Assembly (NCBI GenBank): GCA_030770545.1
Contig: CM061102.1
Coordinates: 6,065,501-6,129,500 of the forward strand
Source of the DNA: Macropodus opercularis
Taxonomy: Eukaryota > Chordata > Actinopteri > Anabantiformes > Osphronemidae
Direction: 5' to 3'
DNA length: 64,000 nucleotides
The notes below the pieces were generated by a model that was not told the origin of the DNA, searched no databases, and saw nothing but the letters and a program-made list of their open reading frames with translations. Position numbers and translations under genes: made by a program. Shown piece by piece: positions 1-12,412 of the stretch (positions are counted from its first letter, which is position 1; each line of letters starts with the position of its first letter).

Positions 1-192
1 TTATCCTTTGAGAGCAGAACCACCCAACCATAAATAAAGGAAGAAGTTCTCAAAGTCAAGTGTGAGTCCAGTTCATTCATGCACAACATGCAGCCATGCC
101 CATCATGCTCAGGCCTCTGTATCCACCGCACCCAGTGTCCTGAATGAGTTTTTTCTCATTTCAAAATTAGCATCTTTGTTGTGGTTTAACAG

Positions 193-666
193 GGAGTGGA
201 GATGACTCCATCTGTATCCAGGCAGCATATTTTCAGGAAAACGATTACTCAGACTGAGTCCACACCTTATGTTTGTGTTTGGTTAACAGGGGCTAAAATT
301 GCAGTGTGCCACGATTCCCAGCCTCTGGTTTGCCTGGAAAGCGGGACACACTGTTACTGTTGGCATCTATCAGAGACATTTCAGAGGAGCAGAGTGAGAA
401 TGAATTCACAAAAGTGGCTGCTAATCACCCTCATCATCGCATTCTTTGTGCTCCTCCTCATGCTGTGTGAGACACTATTACTTTATAGCAATGTAATGAC
501 CCATATATTAAACGAGTTAAACATAAAATTAATACATTTTCACACAAGCAGTTGGCTTTTTATTTACCCCACACAGGCAATAATCTGTTTAGAGGCCCTG
601 CATAAACTAATATTGACACAGTACAAAGTAAAAAGAGCAGGTAGACGTAGTCAACAAAGAAAGTGA
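193..666 (+). other. Doubtful terminal exon / ORF with one hydrophobic segment
   Basis: A good splice acceptor (pyrimidine-rich stretch ending in AG at 191-192) is followed by two competing readings. In one frame a short tail of about 20 residues ending ENDYSD stops at 255-257 and could be the last exon of a gene entering from the left. In another frame an ORF of 156 codons (196-666) contains a clear membrane-like segment (LLITLIIAFFVLLLMLCETL, encoded near 418-477). Neither resembles a family I know, and an ORF of this length can occur by chance in a window this size. There is no convincing polyadenylation signal just downstream. Treat as unproven. Confidence 0.15.
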
Positions 667-1170
667 AACTTCTACTTTGTGATAAGACTTAAATTCATCT
701 GTTTAATTATGTTTTCCTGATAACGCTCGGTCATGTTTGACGTCGTTTTCGTTTAAGACTCTTTAAGTGCACTCAGTCACTTTGCGTCACACATAGAGCA
801 GCTGGGCCACTGATTATTTAAAAGCTATTCAAATGGGCTCTGTCAACACTGTGGCATTGAAAACAATGTTCAAGTGCAAGGCTGTCTCTTGACCTCAATT
901 TCCTCTCTTTGTGGTGAAAGGTTTGCTTGTTCTATGGTTACATAAGTTCATGGGTGTGTGAGAGTTTGTATGTGTATTTGACTCTTGTGATTGTCATTTA
1001 TTACACTTTGTAAATATGTGTTTCTTTAAATAACTGATTCACTTCTCTATTATTATATTATACTATTTCTGTGTTCCCACAGTGAAGGAATACATTTACA
1101 TGTATCACCATCTTCTCTTCCATATTTAACACTGGCTAATGTCAGTAGTAGGACTGGATGTTTATTACTG

Positions 1171-1208
1171 GGTACTCCAGCGTCCTCCCACCGTCCAAAG
1201 ACATGCAG
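1171..1208. repeat. Fragment of a common dispersed vertebrate repeat
   Basis: The stretch reads like the widespread motif built on 'TCCTCCCAC.GTCCAAAGACATGCA', which recurs in many fish genomes as a retroelement-derived piece. Only about 40 bases are recognisable, so the family and the true ends cannot be set. Confidence 0.45.
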
Positions 1209-1963
1209 TCAGGTTCAGAGGGTTCAAACGTGAGACCGCTGGAGCAGGTTAGGAATACGGTTGCAGAGGAGTTTTTTATACCGCACGCCATGGTCCAGAA
1301 TAGGAGGCCAGAGTGTGTGTGATGAAGGAAGTACTATCAGGATAATGCAAGGCTGAACAAACATGACCTCGTGACCTCTATAGTTTTGTCAAACAGTGGA
1401 TGGCGATTCCTTCACTCTGTTGTTCCTCTCACACTGTGTCATTAGCTGCTGTTGTTTTCCTTGACTGACCTGATATGTTGCTTTGTACACCCGTGGATTC
1501 TTTCTCTTTCCGGTCATTCATGGTTGTACTGTACCTTTGATTGTTTTCCCCTGTGTTGTCAGATTCAACATGACTTGCTCCTCTCCCATAGACGACGCCT
1601 TGGTTTTCATGTTGGTTTGTCCTTTCTAACAACAAATGCAGTCTTCACAGGTAAAACCACGGGAAAGACGACTGGAAGGAACACGACTCGATTAGACGAT
1701 TAGGTAAACACTCAGGGTGTTTACCTCAACAACACACTGGACTGGACAGACAGCAGCACTGCTCTGCGGGGGCAGGAGCAAACTGGGTGAACCTGTGGGG
1801 AAGGACAGCTCTGTCCTGGGCTGGTGCCTAGACTCAGGAGTGGAGGTGGGAAGAGGGAGAACGATGTCCTGTCAGCCGACTACAGGACACGCTGCGAGCT
1901 CTGAGAAGCTCTTGATAATGCTCAGCATGACGTTACCGGTTTGTGAATGTCCATGATTCACCT

Positions 1964-1997
1964 TTACTCCTAAAAGCATCTTAGCTTTTAGGAGTAA
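1964..1997. repeat. Perfect 14-bp inverted repeat (hairpin)
   Basis: TTACTCCTAAAAGC (1964-1977) and its exact reverse complement (1984-1997) flank a 6-base loop ATCTTA. A further 4-bp pairing (TCAC 1958-1961 with GTGA 1998-2001) extends the stem past a two-base bulge. It lies in noncoding sequence. Confidence 0.8.
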
Positions 1998-3639
1998 GTG
2001 ACTCACTGCAAAGTTTAGGTAACCATGACAACTTTGCAGGGTTTGGTCTAGCGTGACTACTGTTCGGGCTGCTCCTCGCATGACATGCGTGCATAAAGCA
2101 TGTGCTGTAGGCTCATGGGGCGGAGAAGCTAAAGGGAAGTGCAATGTTACTGCAATCAAGGGATTAATCAAGCTGTGTTATAATTATTTGGGAGGTGGCT
2201 TGCACCCAGATTATTTCGCCCTGACAACAATAGCAACGAAAAAAAAAACTGCCTTAGAGCTGTTTTATATTCACTGGATGCGTGTGTCTTGTTACATAAT
2301 GCAGCATTCTGAATTTATTACCCACAATAACTCACACTGGGTGTACAGTTCACGGCTCATATTTTTATGATATCTGTGTCCTGACAATTAATCTCTCCTG
2401 CATTTTTATGTGGGTGTTGACAATGAAACCTACTGATGTGACATAAGTGCATACAGTTAATTTGGTTGCACCCTGACCCACGTAAACTGTTTTCATCTTC
2501 CCCTTTAATCGGTTTAATGTTTCCTGCACTACTGTTTCTGAGCCATCCCTGTTGTGTTGGACATGTCCATACACATCCAGAGCAGCCATCTTTGCATGAA
2601 TCCAGCATTAAAGTGGTTTGGTTTTACATTCAGTTATTCAAGTAGCATTAACAGTTTTCAGTGTTTTTGACCTGGGGTTTGGGTTTTTTTATCCAACAGG
2701 GCAGAACTGTCTTAGATTTTCATGTTCAACTTTATCACAGCTGACGTTTATCATGTTCACACCGTCCAGCAGCCTGTAAACCTTTGATTTGTTTGATTTT
2801 GATTTGATTTGATTTAAAGTCTTTGTAAAAGCAAACGTTGCTCAGCAGTTTTAATATTTTTCTCTGTCAGAGCCAAAAGCCTGACGTGAAACAGAGGGTT
2901 AAAGGACCTGTATCAGTTTATGAGGCAGCAATGTGGCTTCTTATCGGCCTCAGTTTCTGCGTCAGGTCAGATCCACATTCTAAAGATCAAAGTGCGGTCG
3001 GCAGGTCTCTCTGCTGTGAGCTCAACTTTTAAAGACTGGAACAGAGCTGACAAGAGCTTTTTTGTGCCAGTGCATCGTCTTCTAATCACACAGATCCCTC
3101 GTATTGAGTGATATAGAACAAATCGTGCAAAGAAAGCATTTGTTTCGCTGTAGTATCACAAACAACAGACTCAGAGTTGAACTTTGTTCAGTGTAATCAC
3201 ACTTAAAAACTGGGTAAAAAGTTTCTGTTTTATCTGTGTATTGGTGTTTCTGGATCCATTAATATCTTTAACACCTCCTTAAGTCAACATAGTTTCTCGA
3301 CTAAAGTGCTGTTTATGGTGTTTTTGCATTATCAATGCTGATATGCTGACTGGAGAGATGAGTAGGTTTGAGATTCACGCTTTTGCCCTTGACACTACAC
3401 AACAGAAAGGGTTTTTTTTCTTTTTGCCTTTCTGAAAGATTAAATATTCACTCCACGACAAATAGTCTGTGAAGTGTTGATGTAAGGATCTGATCAAAAA
3501 GACCACAGCAGACAATCTACAATTACTAAAACTAGATTTGAGTATTTTGAAAGATATTCATTGTGGGAGCTACACCAGTAAAATGGAACTTGACAGTAGG
3601 ATAATGTCATAGAAGACAGTGAATAATAATAGGAATTTA

Positions 3640-3913
3640 AATACAGTGACAAGTGCTTTTACTTGTTACTAATATTATAATTCCTGAGCTCTTGCTTATA
3701 AAGGAGTATATTTGATGTATATTTTGTTAAGGTAGGAAGTCTGACGTTTCCAGCGGCATTTGAAGGCAGCACCAGCGGTCCGCGAGTGGGAGGGGACGTT
3801 TACAGTCCACAGTAAAACTCCAACTCACTGCACCTGTGCACTTCGCCACAGCGAGCCTGTCTACAGGTGGAGCGCGTTGTTTCCGCTGCTTGACGGACTT
3901 CGTCGGCGCTGCT
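3640..3913 (+). promoter_or_regulatory. usp2: usp2 short-form promoter and 5' UTR
   Basis: A TATA box (TATAAAGG, from 3697) sits about 215 bases before the start codon at 3914, predicting a transcription start near 3727 and a 5' UTR of about 185 bases. Base composition turns CpG-rich from about 3750. A canonical E-box CACGTG lies just inside the first coding exon (3971-3976). The mammalian short USP2 form is a known circadian output driven by an internal promoter; E-box control here is inference. Confidence 0.5.
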
Positions 3914-6900
3914 ATGCCGTCTCTGCGACACTCCTACACGGTGACGGTGCCGGAGGAACCGGCCGCTTTCCACGTGGACAAACCCGAGCTGCGGCGCAAG
4001 AGTTCGTCGCTGTCCCGATCCATGCTGATGTCCACGTTCGTGGGTCTGATCATCAACCAGGCCAAGGTGGGTGCACGTCTGTTACACCTCCAGCTTTATA
4101 ATGAATTGTTATAGTTGCCAGGCTTGGCTTTTATTTCATTTTGATACAATATATATTGTGCACCAGTAGTTTTATTTTCTGACTACTGCTCATTGTCGAC
4201 ATTTTTTGGGAAACCTCAGCCTCTTTGTAACTTTATGGGGGTCAAGCTGTGGCCCTCTGACCCTAATCAGCCATTAAGTTGAAACACTTTAAGGCAAAGG
4301 TAACAGATTAAAGAGAGATTGTGTCTGATCACAAAGTCATCATATCACATGACTCGCTGTCACAAGCATCTGAACACATCCTGCTCTTACTTTAACTCCA
4401 TGCGCAGCGTAGTGGTCCTTGGAGAAAACCAACCCTCTGCGAGTTCTGTGCAGGTGGTGTGGTACTTGTTGTGTAACATGTAGGAAGGAGAACTGCTGAT
4501 AAGCTGCGACACCTTATCATTGCCATGAACACGCAGCGTGCACATATTCAAGGCTCTGGGACAGTTTATTGCTTTGTGAACCAGTTGGCCCGAGGTCACA
4601 GATCTGATCTCTGGTCTGGGATGCATGCTTGTGTCTGGACCCCATGTTACTTTATGGGGTAATGTAAATGTAATGTATGGGGTATGTAAAATTACTATGA
4701 TATGCTAAAGTATTAGCACTTTGTTACGTTCCTTTCCTGCTTGTTGAAGATTATGGCCTTGACCAGTCATGCCAAGCTCTTTAGCTTTCTCTTTCAGCCT
4801 GAGGCTGTGCCAACCAGCAGAGTGTTCTTGTTCCGAGGGCAGGGATTACCTGAACACGTTTGGCTTTTTCTTAAATCAGACGCAGCCACCTGGTAACTGC
4901 TCTGGGTTCACAGAGCCCCACTGGCCAGTATTTACAGGAGCAGCAGATTGGGACCATAGGGTCATGTGTGAACTGATCTGGGAAGAACATATCAAAGTTA
5001 TTAGGCACTAAATGTCTTGATGAGGAGCAGCACGTGCTCATAAAGTTCAAAGGCCACGACAGTAAAGAACTACTTAGAAATGGTGACAGGTGGCTGACGT
5101 TGCTGCTCAGCTGCTTACACATTTGCAACGTGGCCCCTGTTTATGCATCCGTGTGCAGTGTGCTGTATCAGTGATGCTGTTATTTCCTCATGCAGAGGCG
5201 TTGGTGCGTGTCAGTGCTGACTTGCTCCACGTCATCATGTTACACAGTGACCGTTTCTTCATTCATCTCGAGTTGTGTGAAACCTCTCACATAAGCGTGG
5301 CCACCTTTCGTTCTGCCAGTTCCCAGTAGAGCTTTTCTCCTCGCTCTGCATCATGTGCCGTCACACTGGGGAGGTTGGGGCGCGCTGTGGCATTTCAGAC
5401 AAATGTGTTACGGCTGATCCCTCCAGCGCGTGTGACAATGGCAGCCATGTGACCTTCACACTGCGTAATGAGTAAATTACTGCTGTTTTCAGCTTTCGTG
5501 TGAATAAAATAATCTCTTCTCATTTTCTTTGAGCAGAACAAGAGGGCTCAGGGTCTAGTGGGCCTGAGGAACTTGGGAAACACAGTAAGTGCCCTTAACT
5601 TACTTTGTGGTCCACCATGCAGTGCATCACTCCAGCTCAAACCTGCTGAATCTGGATCCTCATTTGGTTCGCTGTGGCTCTTGTTTGCAGTGTTTCATGA
5701 ACTCCATCCTACAATGTCTGAGTAACACTCCAGAGCTGAGGGATTACTGTCTGGGAAACATCCACCGCACAGACCTCAACAACAGCAGGACTAATGCTGC
5801 TCTCATGGAGGGTAAGCTGAGCTGCCGAGCTAATAAACACGTTCTGAACAATGCAAATGTGGCTCCACTTTATGGCCTGACAGTAGGTCACACTATTGTA
5901 TATGTACTTTAAACTCTCCATGCGCTGAGTGATAAAGATCTGAGCCTATAATATCATGGTCTTCATCAGTAGCTAGAAGAGTTACACGCTGTAACCATGG
6001 AATCACAGACAACTTGTGTTTTTTCATACTTAGGGTAGAATATATATTTTCATGCTAATAAAAATACATTTTATTGGGCTGTTTTCAACCACAGATTGAC
6101 TGGAGAATATGACCTCATTGTGCTCATGATCCAGTTGTGTGTCCTTATTTGATGGCCTCACCTACTTCCTGGTTTTTCCTTTTAGAGTTTGCTAGGCTGA
6201 CTCAAAAGCTGTGGACGTCTATGAATGAGGCCATCAGCCCTTTTGATTTCAAGAGCCAGATCCAAAGATACGCTCCTAAATTTGTGGGTTGCAAGTAAGT
6301 AAACTCTCTGGGTACAAAATTCCCCTAATGTGTGTAAAGAGTTAAAATTCTGACGGTAACGCGACTGCTTTGCTGTGTCCTTCCCTGCAGTCAGCAGGAC
6401 GCTCAGGAATTCCTGCGTTTCTTACTGGACGGTTTGCATAACGAGGTGAACAGAGTGACGGCGCGGCCTAATGTGTCCACCGAGGAGCTGGAGCACCTCT
6501 CGTAAGTGGGCACACGACCACCTCTCACAACCTTCTGCCCCAAATACGACCCGTCCTGATTCGGTGACGTGCTGCGTTCAGTAACATCTATGTGAAATGT
6601 TTTGGTTCACAGGGATGATGAGAAAGGCAAACGGATGTGGAATATGTACCTGGAGAGGGAGGACAGCAAAGTTGTAGGTAGGGGGATTTGCAGCATGGTT
6701 GCGTAAGTACAGTTCTTCATGGATGGTCTAAGTACAGTATAGTTCATGGAATCCTGCACATGTCGTTTGGCCTGTAGATCTATTTGTTGGACAGCTGAAA
6801 AGCTCCCTGACCTGCACAGACTGCGGCTTCCGCTCCACTGTGTTTGATCCATTTTGGGATCTATCGGTATCGATTGCACAGGTCAGCTCAAATGAAAGAC

Positions 6901-8066
6901 TTTTTTCATATGGTGCAATTATTAACATTTTGTTAATGGGTTTAGTTAAGTTATAAAGTGTTGCAGTGCTGTGTAATTACTACTTTTGTCCACAGAAGAA
7001 CTCAGGAGAGGTGACCCTCAAGGACTGTTTAAGACTCTTTACCAAAGAAGATGTGCTGGACGGAGACGAGAGACCGGTAAGAGGCCTCGTGGAAACATTT
7101 CGTGTTCGTTGTAAAGATGGTGTATGAATTTTACTTACTACCTCTGTGTGACTCTCTTAGACGTGCAACAAATGCAAAGCCAGGAAGAAATGCACCAAAA
7201 CATTCAGCATCCAGAAGTTCCCTCAGATCCTCGTGATTCGTATCCTTTTACCTAAGCACCTGAACATAATAAGCAAGTTTATCCTGTTCCTAAAAATGAA
7301 GATTTGTCTCTCTTAACTCATTGCCTTGTTTTTGTCTCTTCCACCCAAATTGTTATTTCTGGTCCTTGACCCCGGGTTCCTCTCAGATCTGAAACGTTTT
7401 TCGGACTCAAACACCCGCGCGAACAAACTTTCCACATACGTAAACTTCCCCCTCAAAGAGCTGGACCTGCGGGAGTTTGCATCAGAGAGCAGCGGTGAGT
7501 ATTTGCCAGAAGACGAGCACTTGTCCCGTGCTTTCCGAATCCCTCGACTGACTGTCGTCTCTCAACGCAGAGCGCGCCGTGTACAACCTGTACGCAGTGT
7601 CCAACCACTCTGGGAATGCGCTGGGAGGCCATTACACAGCCTACTGCAAGAACCCAGCGCTGGGGGAGTGGTACAGCTACAATGACTCCAGGTATCATCA
7701 TCTCCCCACTCGTATCAGAGTAGCGTATTGGCAGAGGGTTGTATAATCTAATTACACTGTACTGCATCTACCTGCTGTCATGAACATGACCTCATTCTTT
7801 CCATATTGAGGCGTGTCGAGCTTGGGCTGATTTTGCCTCCGGCTGCGACTTCCTCCTGTGTGTTTTTTTTTTTTTTTTTTTTTTTTTTAAGAGACATGTA
7901 AATACCTGCCTGGAAACATATGTTGTCTAATAAACAGTGCTCTGTGTGTGTTCTGTGTAGGGTGAGCCCGATGTCCTCTAGCCAGGTTCGCAGCAGCAGC
8001 GCCTACGTCCTCTTCTATGAGCTGGTCGCCTCCACACACAGCAAATATCAGACGTGCCGGCTTTAG
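3914..8066 (+). CDS. usp2: Ubiquitin carboxyl-terminal hydrolase 2, short form
   Basis: Cysteine protease of the USP family that removes ubiquitin from substrates. Coding exons: 3914-4066, 5537-5584, 5691-5811, 6186-6294, 6391-6501, 6613-6677, 6778-6881, 6996-7076, 7161-7239, 7387-7494, 7571-7691, 7961-8066. Phases agree throughout and give 401 residues, close to the 396 of mammalian USP2-45. The first exon (MPSLRHSYTVTVPEEP, then LMSTFVGLIINQAK) matches the short isoform's own N-terminus. The catalytic Cys is C68 in GNTCFMNS, split from GLRNLGNT by an intron; the His is H347 in GGHYTAY, followed by N364/D365 in YSYNDS. A zinc site is visible as CTDC (215-218) and CNKC (266-269). Block NQQDAQEFLRFLLDGLHNEV is near-identical to mammalian USP2. 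No defect is seen. The long-isoform exon is not in the window. Confidence 0.95.
7863..7888 (+). repeat. Poly-T run in the last usp2 intron
   Basis: About 26 consecutive T bases, roughly 70 bases before the acceptor of the last usp2 exon. It could be a retroposon tail on the opposite strand or a simple expansion, and is prone to assembly error. Confidence 0.8.
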
Positions 8067-8480
8067 GCGCTGTGGACGAGTGAGAAGCAATCTGGGCCTG
8101 GGAAGAGGCGAAGGACACTGCCTGCTAAGAGGCTGCTGCTCTAGTGGAGCGAGTGCTGCCATCACAGGCTGTAAATATGATGCACATGACCTGCTAACAA
8201 ACAAACGCCCTCTGACCTTCACCGTAATGCGTTTTTGGCAGGAAACGGATGCTTGTGTTGTCATATTTGCTTTTCAGGATTTCACACTGAACTCGTGTCG
8301 AGTGGAGCTGAACTGACATTGGGAGAGTGTTGCTTCCAGCTCCAGCTGTCAGTCAAGCCAAGTCGCATGTTTAGAGACGCCCATCGTGCTGCACATGCGG
8401 CTGCGGACTGCAACATATCATTTCCTTTTTTTTTTTTTTACTGTTTAACATGATGCCAGTAAATAAACTTTAGAGTATCC
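8067..8480 (+). terminator. usp2: usp2 3' UTR with polyadenylation signal
   Basis: After the TAG at 8064-8066 the first AATAAA is at 8462-8467, giving a 3' UTR of roughly 400 bases. A poly-T run lies just before it. A second weaker signal (ATTAAA-like) lies near 8633. Confidence 0.6.
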
Positions 8481-10500
8481 TCTAAAAACTGAGGATGTTC
8501 ATCATTTTTTATTTTTGTATAGTATTTATATGCAGGACAGAGAATATCATTATACTGTGGAAAAGAAAGGAAATACACCAGCTATACTTCTTTCAGAAAT
8601 AACATCGACTTGCAAGTCAGAGTCTGTAAATGATTAAAGCTTTATATTAACCAGCAGTGAATCGTGTGTGTTCATTTTTAAACTCACCGTTCAACCAGTC
8701 ACGGAAGATTTTCAGGAAAGTAGTTTTAAAACGTTGTAAAATATTTCTATTGCTAACCAACAATGTGAAACTGACGTATTAGATATTGGTATTTTGTCCA
8801 ATGTAACAATTCAAAAATAACACGTTATCACCTTTGTCAAGCATGTTCTATAAACCGCAGACCATTACTGGTCAATTGTACAGCAAGCAATAAAAACATT
8901 AATTCTATAAATAGTGCATCGGTGCCCTGCCTGCTGTGTACTTCAGAATAAATGAGCAGATTATAGTCAGATTGGTTTATGTCAGAAACACCCCTGACCC
9001 ACATTAAACAGGGGCATCTGGCAAAAGTGACGGTTTGACACTGTTACCACTAGAGGGGGCTGTGTCTACAGGGCATGAGGAGGGTGTTCACCAGTTTTAA
9101 AGGCCTGTTAAGTCTTAGTGATACTAGTTTTATTTCACTGCTTGATACACTGGGTGGATTCACAAGCAGGTTAAGGAGAAACCTCACACATGCAAATGAT
9201 AACTGGTTCATAGCTGATAAATACATATCATCAATAATAAATGAATATGACCAGAACATAAACATTTACTGTGGTTACTCCTCATATCCTCCCCCTCGTG
9301 TCTCCCTGATTTCCCCTGAACCTCTGAGGCTGAGGAAAAATACATTTTGCATGTCCACGTGTGCCTGAGTGTGATTAGGTTCCTGGGGCTTTGACAGATG
9401 ATCTGTTTGTGCTACAGCCAGTTTCTGAGGAGAAAAGATAAAGTTATCTGAGTTATTAGAGCAAGTGCTGTTGCAGCCTCTCCCACAACACTGGCATAGT
9501 TGGATGCACACAGTCACTCAATAGTGACTACTGGTTATTATTGGTATTGTATGTTATGGTGTGTTTTCAGTAGGACTCTCTTTCTCTTTCTCTCGCTCTC
9601 TGTGTTCCTGAACTGTCCTATGCTGACTTTGTCTGTGATGCGATGTTTAAAGATGAATGCTTTGATATTTCTTAATATACTATAAATGACCATGATTTAC
9701 TACTTTACAGGAAACAGGCCACAGGCAGAAGTCAAAGCACTAAACTAACCCTACAGAAGCCGGTAACATTTCCATATTTACATGATTTTTCTTAAATACA
9801 CAGTCCACAGTTAATCTGCTAATCTATAATACGGTTTCTCTGTACCAACAAACAAACTATGTGACAACTGTTTCAGAAGCCAACTGCTAACATACAACTT
9901 ACGTGACATTGAGAAAACAGTGGTAAAATAGGATTTCAACAAAAATGCATATTTTTAATACTGTAGCATTTCATGTGGGTCAAACACAACAGCCTATAAC
10001 ATAATGTGCAGTTATGTAACTCTATTTAAACATAGCATTTTGTTTCCATTTTTGCAAATACACTCAAATTGGACCCTCCCTGCCCCCAAACTTCCCTCCG
10101 ACATCCCTGCATGAAAAGGCTGTGCTGTGTTCCCCCTGTACAGCGATGATGCTTTGTGGTTAATAACCATGCCATAAAACTTAGCAGGCCCAACAGGGGT
10201 CAAAGTCCACTTTTAAAGTAAACTGATGTATAGGAGAGGAAAACAGAAGTGTGCCTTTACATGTTTAGCAAAGTCCTAGACCTTAGAAAACATTGTGTGA
10301 CTAGCTGAATTAACATTTTGGAACATTTTGTTCTTGTTTTTTTGTTTTTTGTTTCTTTTCCTAAAATAAATTCACAAACGGCCAAATCCGCTATTGTTAC
10401 TATAAAATGCTGCAACCACCCATAATCTTTTGTTTCTCAGGTTTCACATTCTACTCATTCTAACATTACACTCAAAAAATAGAGAAGCACAGGAGGATGT
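8481..10500. other. Intergenic stretch between usp2 and the mucin-like gene
   Basis: No credible coding exon on either strand. The ORFs present are short and of biased composition. The only notable item is a CTCF-like site at 9047-9060. The two flanking genes converge here (usp2 on +, mucin-like on -). Confidence 0.6.
9047..9060 (+). promoter_or_regulatory. CTCF-like motif (one mismatch)
   Basis: CCACTAGAGGGGGC follows the vertebrate CTCF core (CCASYAGRKGGCRS) except at position 12. It sits about 580 bases after the usp2 polyadenylation signal, in the usp2/mucin-like interval. Confidence 0.35.
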
Positions 10501-10522
10501 ACTCCAATAACCATTGAGAGAC

Positions 10523-10528
10523 TTTATT
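10523..10528 (-). terminator. Candidate polyadenylation signal of the mucin-like gene
   Basis: TTTATT on the + strand reads AATAAA on the - strand, about 510 bases after the stop codon of the mucin-like gene. No better signal lies between them, so it is the likely 3' end. Confidence 0.4.
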
Positions 10529-11038
10529 CAGACAGTTGAGTTATTATGATATCATAATGCTCTAATAGGGGGACATGGATGTCCATGAAGAAAATGTTCC
10601 TAACGAGAAAACAGTTTCTAAACAAAATTATTATTTAATTTTAAATTTCTACAGCTGTTCCAAACAACTTTCTTTAGTAAAAAAATAATCAAGTTATTAT
10701 AAAATCTAGTTCATTACTATTAAAATCAGTTCAAGTAAGCATCAAGACAGCATAAACCATATAGTATCAAATAGAAGAGACATTAAGAGTAAATACGCTT
10801 TGTAATCAAACATTTCTTTCCATTTTGATTCTGTTCTTTTTCAACCAACTTAAACTTATTTATAAAACTTAGTATAATCCAGTTTACTTTTTTTGTCTTC
10901 CTACTGGCCCCTGACATTAGTTTGTACCTCTGTGTTTATTATGTTGATTCTGAGTTGGGCCTTTCAGACAAAAGCACATTCATGTTGTCCGTTTACAGTA
11001 GTCACTTCCAGTTTTGAATCCTTAGGTGAGGACCATTC

Positions 11039-12412
11039 TCAGACCCTCCCGGTGTACTTGAGCACTCCAAAGATGCCTCCACCTGAGAACAGAGCAGATA
11101 ATCTTTTTTGTCTCTGTGATACAGTTTAAAATCTGACTTGTAGCCTTGTTAATGGAAAACATGACAATGAGTTATTGAAGCAAGCCCTTAACTAAGAGAA
11201 GTGACTGTGCATGGTACCCACCGACGGCAGCCACTCCAGCGATGGAGCCGATGGTGATCCCAGCTATGGCCCCTGAGGACAGCCCTCCTTCCGCCAACAC
11301 AGTAGGGACAACTGAAGTGTCGTCTGTAGGAGCGGGGCTCGAGTTATCTGTAGGGGTGGGGCTCGAGTTATCTGTAGGGGTGGGGCTCGACCCGTTTGTC
11401 GATGTAGCTGGGGCTGTGGGGGTCTCGCTAGGTTTGTCAGTGGTTTGTTGAGTCATGGATGAGGTGGGTTCGGTTTGTGACCCTGTTGTCTGATCACTGG
11501 TAACCGGGGAATCAGAGGAGATGACATCTTGAGTGGTATCACTTGGTTGTGGGGTTGTTGCTCCGCATAGAATCACTGTAAAAACAAACACACAGGAGGG
11601 TGATGACAATGTCAGCCTTTAAACATTTGAAAGTGACACTGAAAAGTTTAGTGCACAACTGGAGGTACATTACTGTAGACCAGTAACAGGATGAAATGTT
11701 TGCTTTAAACTCGTTCGTGTTTGTCATAATCAGAAGTATTTATCTGCCTATTTGCTAATCAAAAGGTTATCTTCCTCATTTGTTTACAACATGTTCTTTA
11801 TTAGACCAGAGACGGTAAACACAGTGCTGTCACCGTTTATGACTGAGCTGCGACCTTTGTTAAGGAGCGTCAGCGAGTGATCCAGTGCTGGTCTAGAGCT
11901 CCCTGCCATCTCAGCCAGTCATCTCGACACGCTTCACCCAGTGCGTTTATTTCACAACGAAACCAAAGATGACTTCTCGTGAAATTACAAGCTCCATGTG
12001 TGGACACATTTTTACTGCATACTGTTTGTTTGCTTTTGATTTGTTCCTTTCAGTTTATTGCTACATTTTAATTACAGGACTTTTCTTAGACTTTTACACC
12101 ATTTAAGGGTGACGTTGCTTAATACCTACTATCACCCATCACAGTCATCATAATACTCACACTGCTGTTATTACAGGCTGTTTAAAAACATGGCTTCAAA
12201 ACAGAAAAAGGAAACACTAGTAAGGATTTCAACAATTAATCTGTTTTTTTAGCATTATTATTAATAGTACTGTTATTCGTAAAAGCATTTGGCCACTGCA
12301 AAATATGAGTGATACAAATATTATTGTAAAAGTTTTAATAGTAATACATGGAAATAGTATTTTTACCTGCACCAAGTACGCAAAGAGTCAGGGTGACAAA
12401 ATGTAGCTTCAT
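11039..12412 (-). CDS. Small mucin-like single-pass membrane protein, unnamed
   Basis: Three coding exons on the - strand: 12412-12367, 11575-11222 and 11082-11039. Phases agree (1, then 1) and give 147 residues. The protein starts with a signal peptide (MKLHFVTLTLCVLGA, continuing hydrophobic to about residue 21). It continues with about 90 residues very rich in Ser, Thr and Pro, with N-S-S sequons and three copies of an NSSPTPTD unit. It ends in a Gly/Ala-rich membrane segment (roughly SSGAIAGITIGSIAGVAAV) and a tiny cytoplasmic tail (KYTGRV). This is the layout of a small heavily O-glycosylated cell-surface protein, broadly like podoplanin or CD164, but I cannot match it to either. It has its own TATA promoter and a 5' noncoding exon. 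Function is unknown. Confidence 0.75.
11334..11405 (-). repeat. 24-bp coding tandem repeat, three copies
   Basis: Three consecutive 24-base units (11334-11357, 11358-11381, 11382-11405; the last diverges at its end) encode repeats of NSSPTPTD in the stalk of the mucin-like protein. Each unit adds one N-glycosylation sequon and several Ser/Thr residues. Copy number may vary between individuals. Confidence 0.85.

Larger units (their letters stand above)
667..3690. other. Noncoding stretch left of usp2
   Basis: No ORF here has the look of a conserved exon on either strand. I looked for the long N-terminal exon of the USP2-69 isoform and did not find it, so it lies outside the window or is absent. 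Visible content is a short retroelement-like piece near 1171-1208, a perfect hairpin at 1964-1997, a (TTTGA)n-like run near 2786-2815 and AT-rich sequence up to the usp2 promoter. Confidence 0.6.

Noticed and set aside
9075..9368. ORF of 97 codons downstream of usp2
   Set aside because: No domain, no splice sites in phase, and it lies between two convergent genes.
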